From Candidatus Zixiibacteriota bacterium (GTDB lineage Bacteria; Zixibacteria; MSB-5A5; GN15; PGXB01): a stretch of DNA of 57,328 nt. A model generated the notes under the pieces. It did no database searches. It was not told the DNA's origin and was given only the letters and a program-made list of their open reading frames with translations. Positions within the stretch are counted from its first letter, which is position 1; every line of letters starts with the position of its first letter. The position numbers were made by a program, and so were the translations under genes. Location of the stretch: positions 1 to 57,328 of the forward strand of contig JAPLUR010000062.1 in NCBI GenBank assembly GCA_026397505.1. Direction: 5' to 3'. Of the stretch, positions 57,270 through 57,328 are shown one piece after another.

Positions 57270-57328
57270 ATGTCGTATAACGAGTTAGATTTTAGCAGGA
57301 GAAACATAGTCTTTGCGCTTTCGGAAGT
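57270..57328 (+). CDS. Start of an unidentified gene, possibly a transposase (partial)
   Basis: The first 19 complete codons read MSYNELDFSRRNIVFALSE and run off the window. AAGGAG 7 nt before the ATG supports a real gene. The sequence is too short to identify. A leader hairpin that hides the ribosome-binding site is a common feature of insertion-sequence transposase genes. The AT-rich TTTATAAGTGTGTAAAAAC just upstream (about 57199-57217) looks like an IS256-type terminal region. Both points are inference only. Confidence 0.5.
   Translation, partial: MSYNELDFSRRNIVFALSE

Noticed and set aside
1-57328. CRISPR arrays, rRNA operons, prophage
   Set aside because: No spaced direct repeats, no rRNA sequence and no phage structural genes are visible.

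Overview
The window is a piece of bacterial chromosome of moderate GC, packed almost entirely on the + strand. Three sorting signals suggest the organism. A protein at 28053-29318 ends in a Por/type IX-style C-terminal domain (motif NYPNPFNP), which is typical of the FCB superphylum. Two proteins (12276-12599 and 13048-13710) end in PEP-CTERM tripartite signals (VPEP, hydrophobic helix, basic end). Together with MenA, a periplasmic-ring flagellum (FlgA/H/I) and a sigma-54 flagellar regulator, this fits a Gram-negative FCB lineage such as Zixibacteria. That placement is inference from gene content only.

Layout. 1-4717 is housekeeping: the end of glyA, a membrane glycosyltransferase, a thiamine-binding-fold protein, cutA, a SAM hydrolase, a dCMP deaminase and nrdR. 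4718-7690 looks like an accessory island. It carries palindromic repeats, a GC-rich alarmone-synthetase-domain gene and an AT-rich membrane-protein gene of unknown function. 7698-12178 holds tatC, menA, a tRNA-Gly(CCC), a DUF512 radical-SAM-like gene and der. 12276-13710 holds two minus-strand PEP-CTERM genes.

14162-49820 is one large motility region. It starts with a regulatory block: a PP2C phosphatase, an RsbW-RsbV-like fusion, a lone receiver, a soluble histidine kinase and an NtrC-type sigma-54 activator. Then come motAB; flgB-flgC-unknown-fliE-fliF-fliG-fliH-fliI-fliJ; a minus-strand type IX-sorted protein; flgF-flgG-flgA-flgH-flgI-flgJ-flgN-flgK-csrA-small ORF-flgL-fliW-glycosyltransferase; fliC; and fliD-fliS-chaperone-flgM-HDOD. 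The sequence shows a readable promoter hierarchy. Good -24/-12 sigma-54 elements lie before flgB and flgF. Sigma-28-like elements lie before the phosphatase gene, motA (with imperfect spacing), fliC and fliD. The fliC leader has several CsrA-type GGA motifs, and csrA and fliW are both upstream, so CsrA-FliW control of flagellin is likely. FlgM at the end of the fliD operon would close the sigma-28 checkpoint.

49951-57163 returns to housekeeping: queA, ispD, ispF, a DedA protein, ddl, a HAD phosphatase, an M42 peptidase and cysS. The last ~150 bases begin a new gene whose ribosome-binding site is locked in an inverted repeat, possibly an insertion-sequence left end.

Not seen in the window: fliK, flgD, flgE, fliL to fliR, flhA, flhB, rpoN and fliA. 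They must be elsewhere if the flagellum is functional. There is no CRISPR array and no rRNA.
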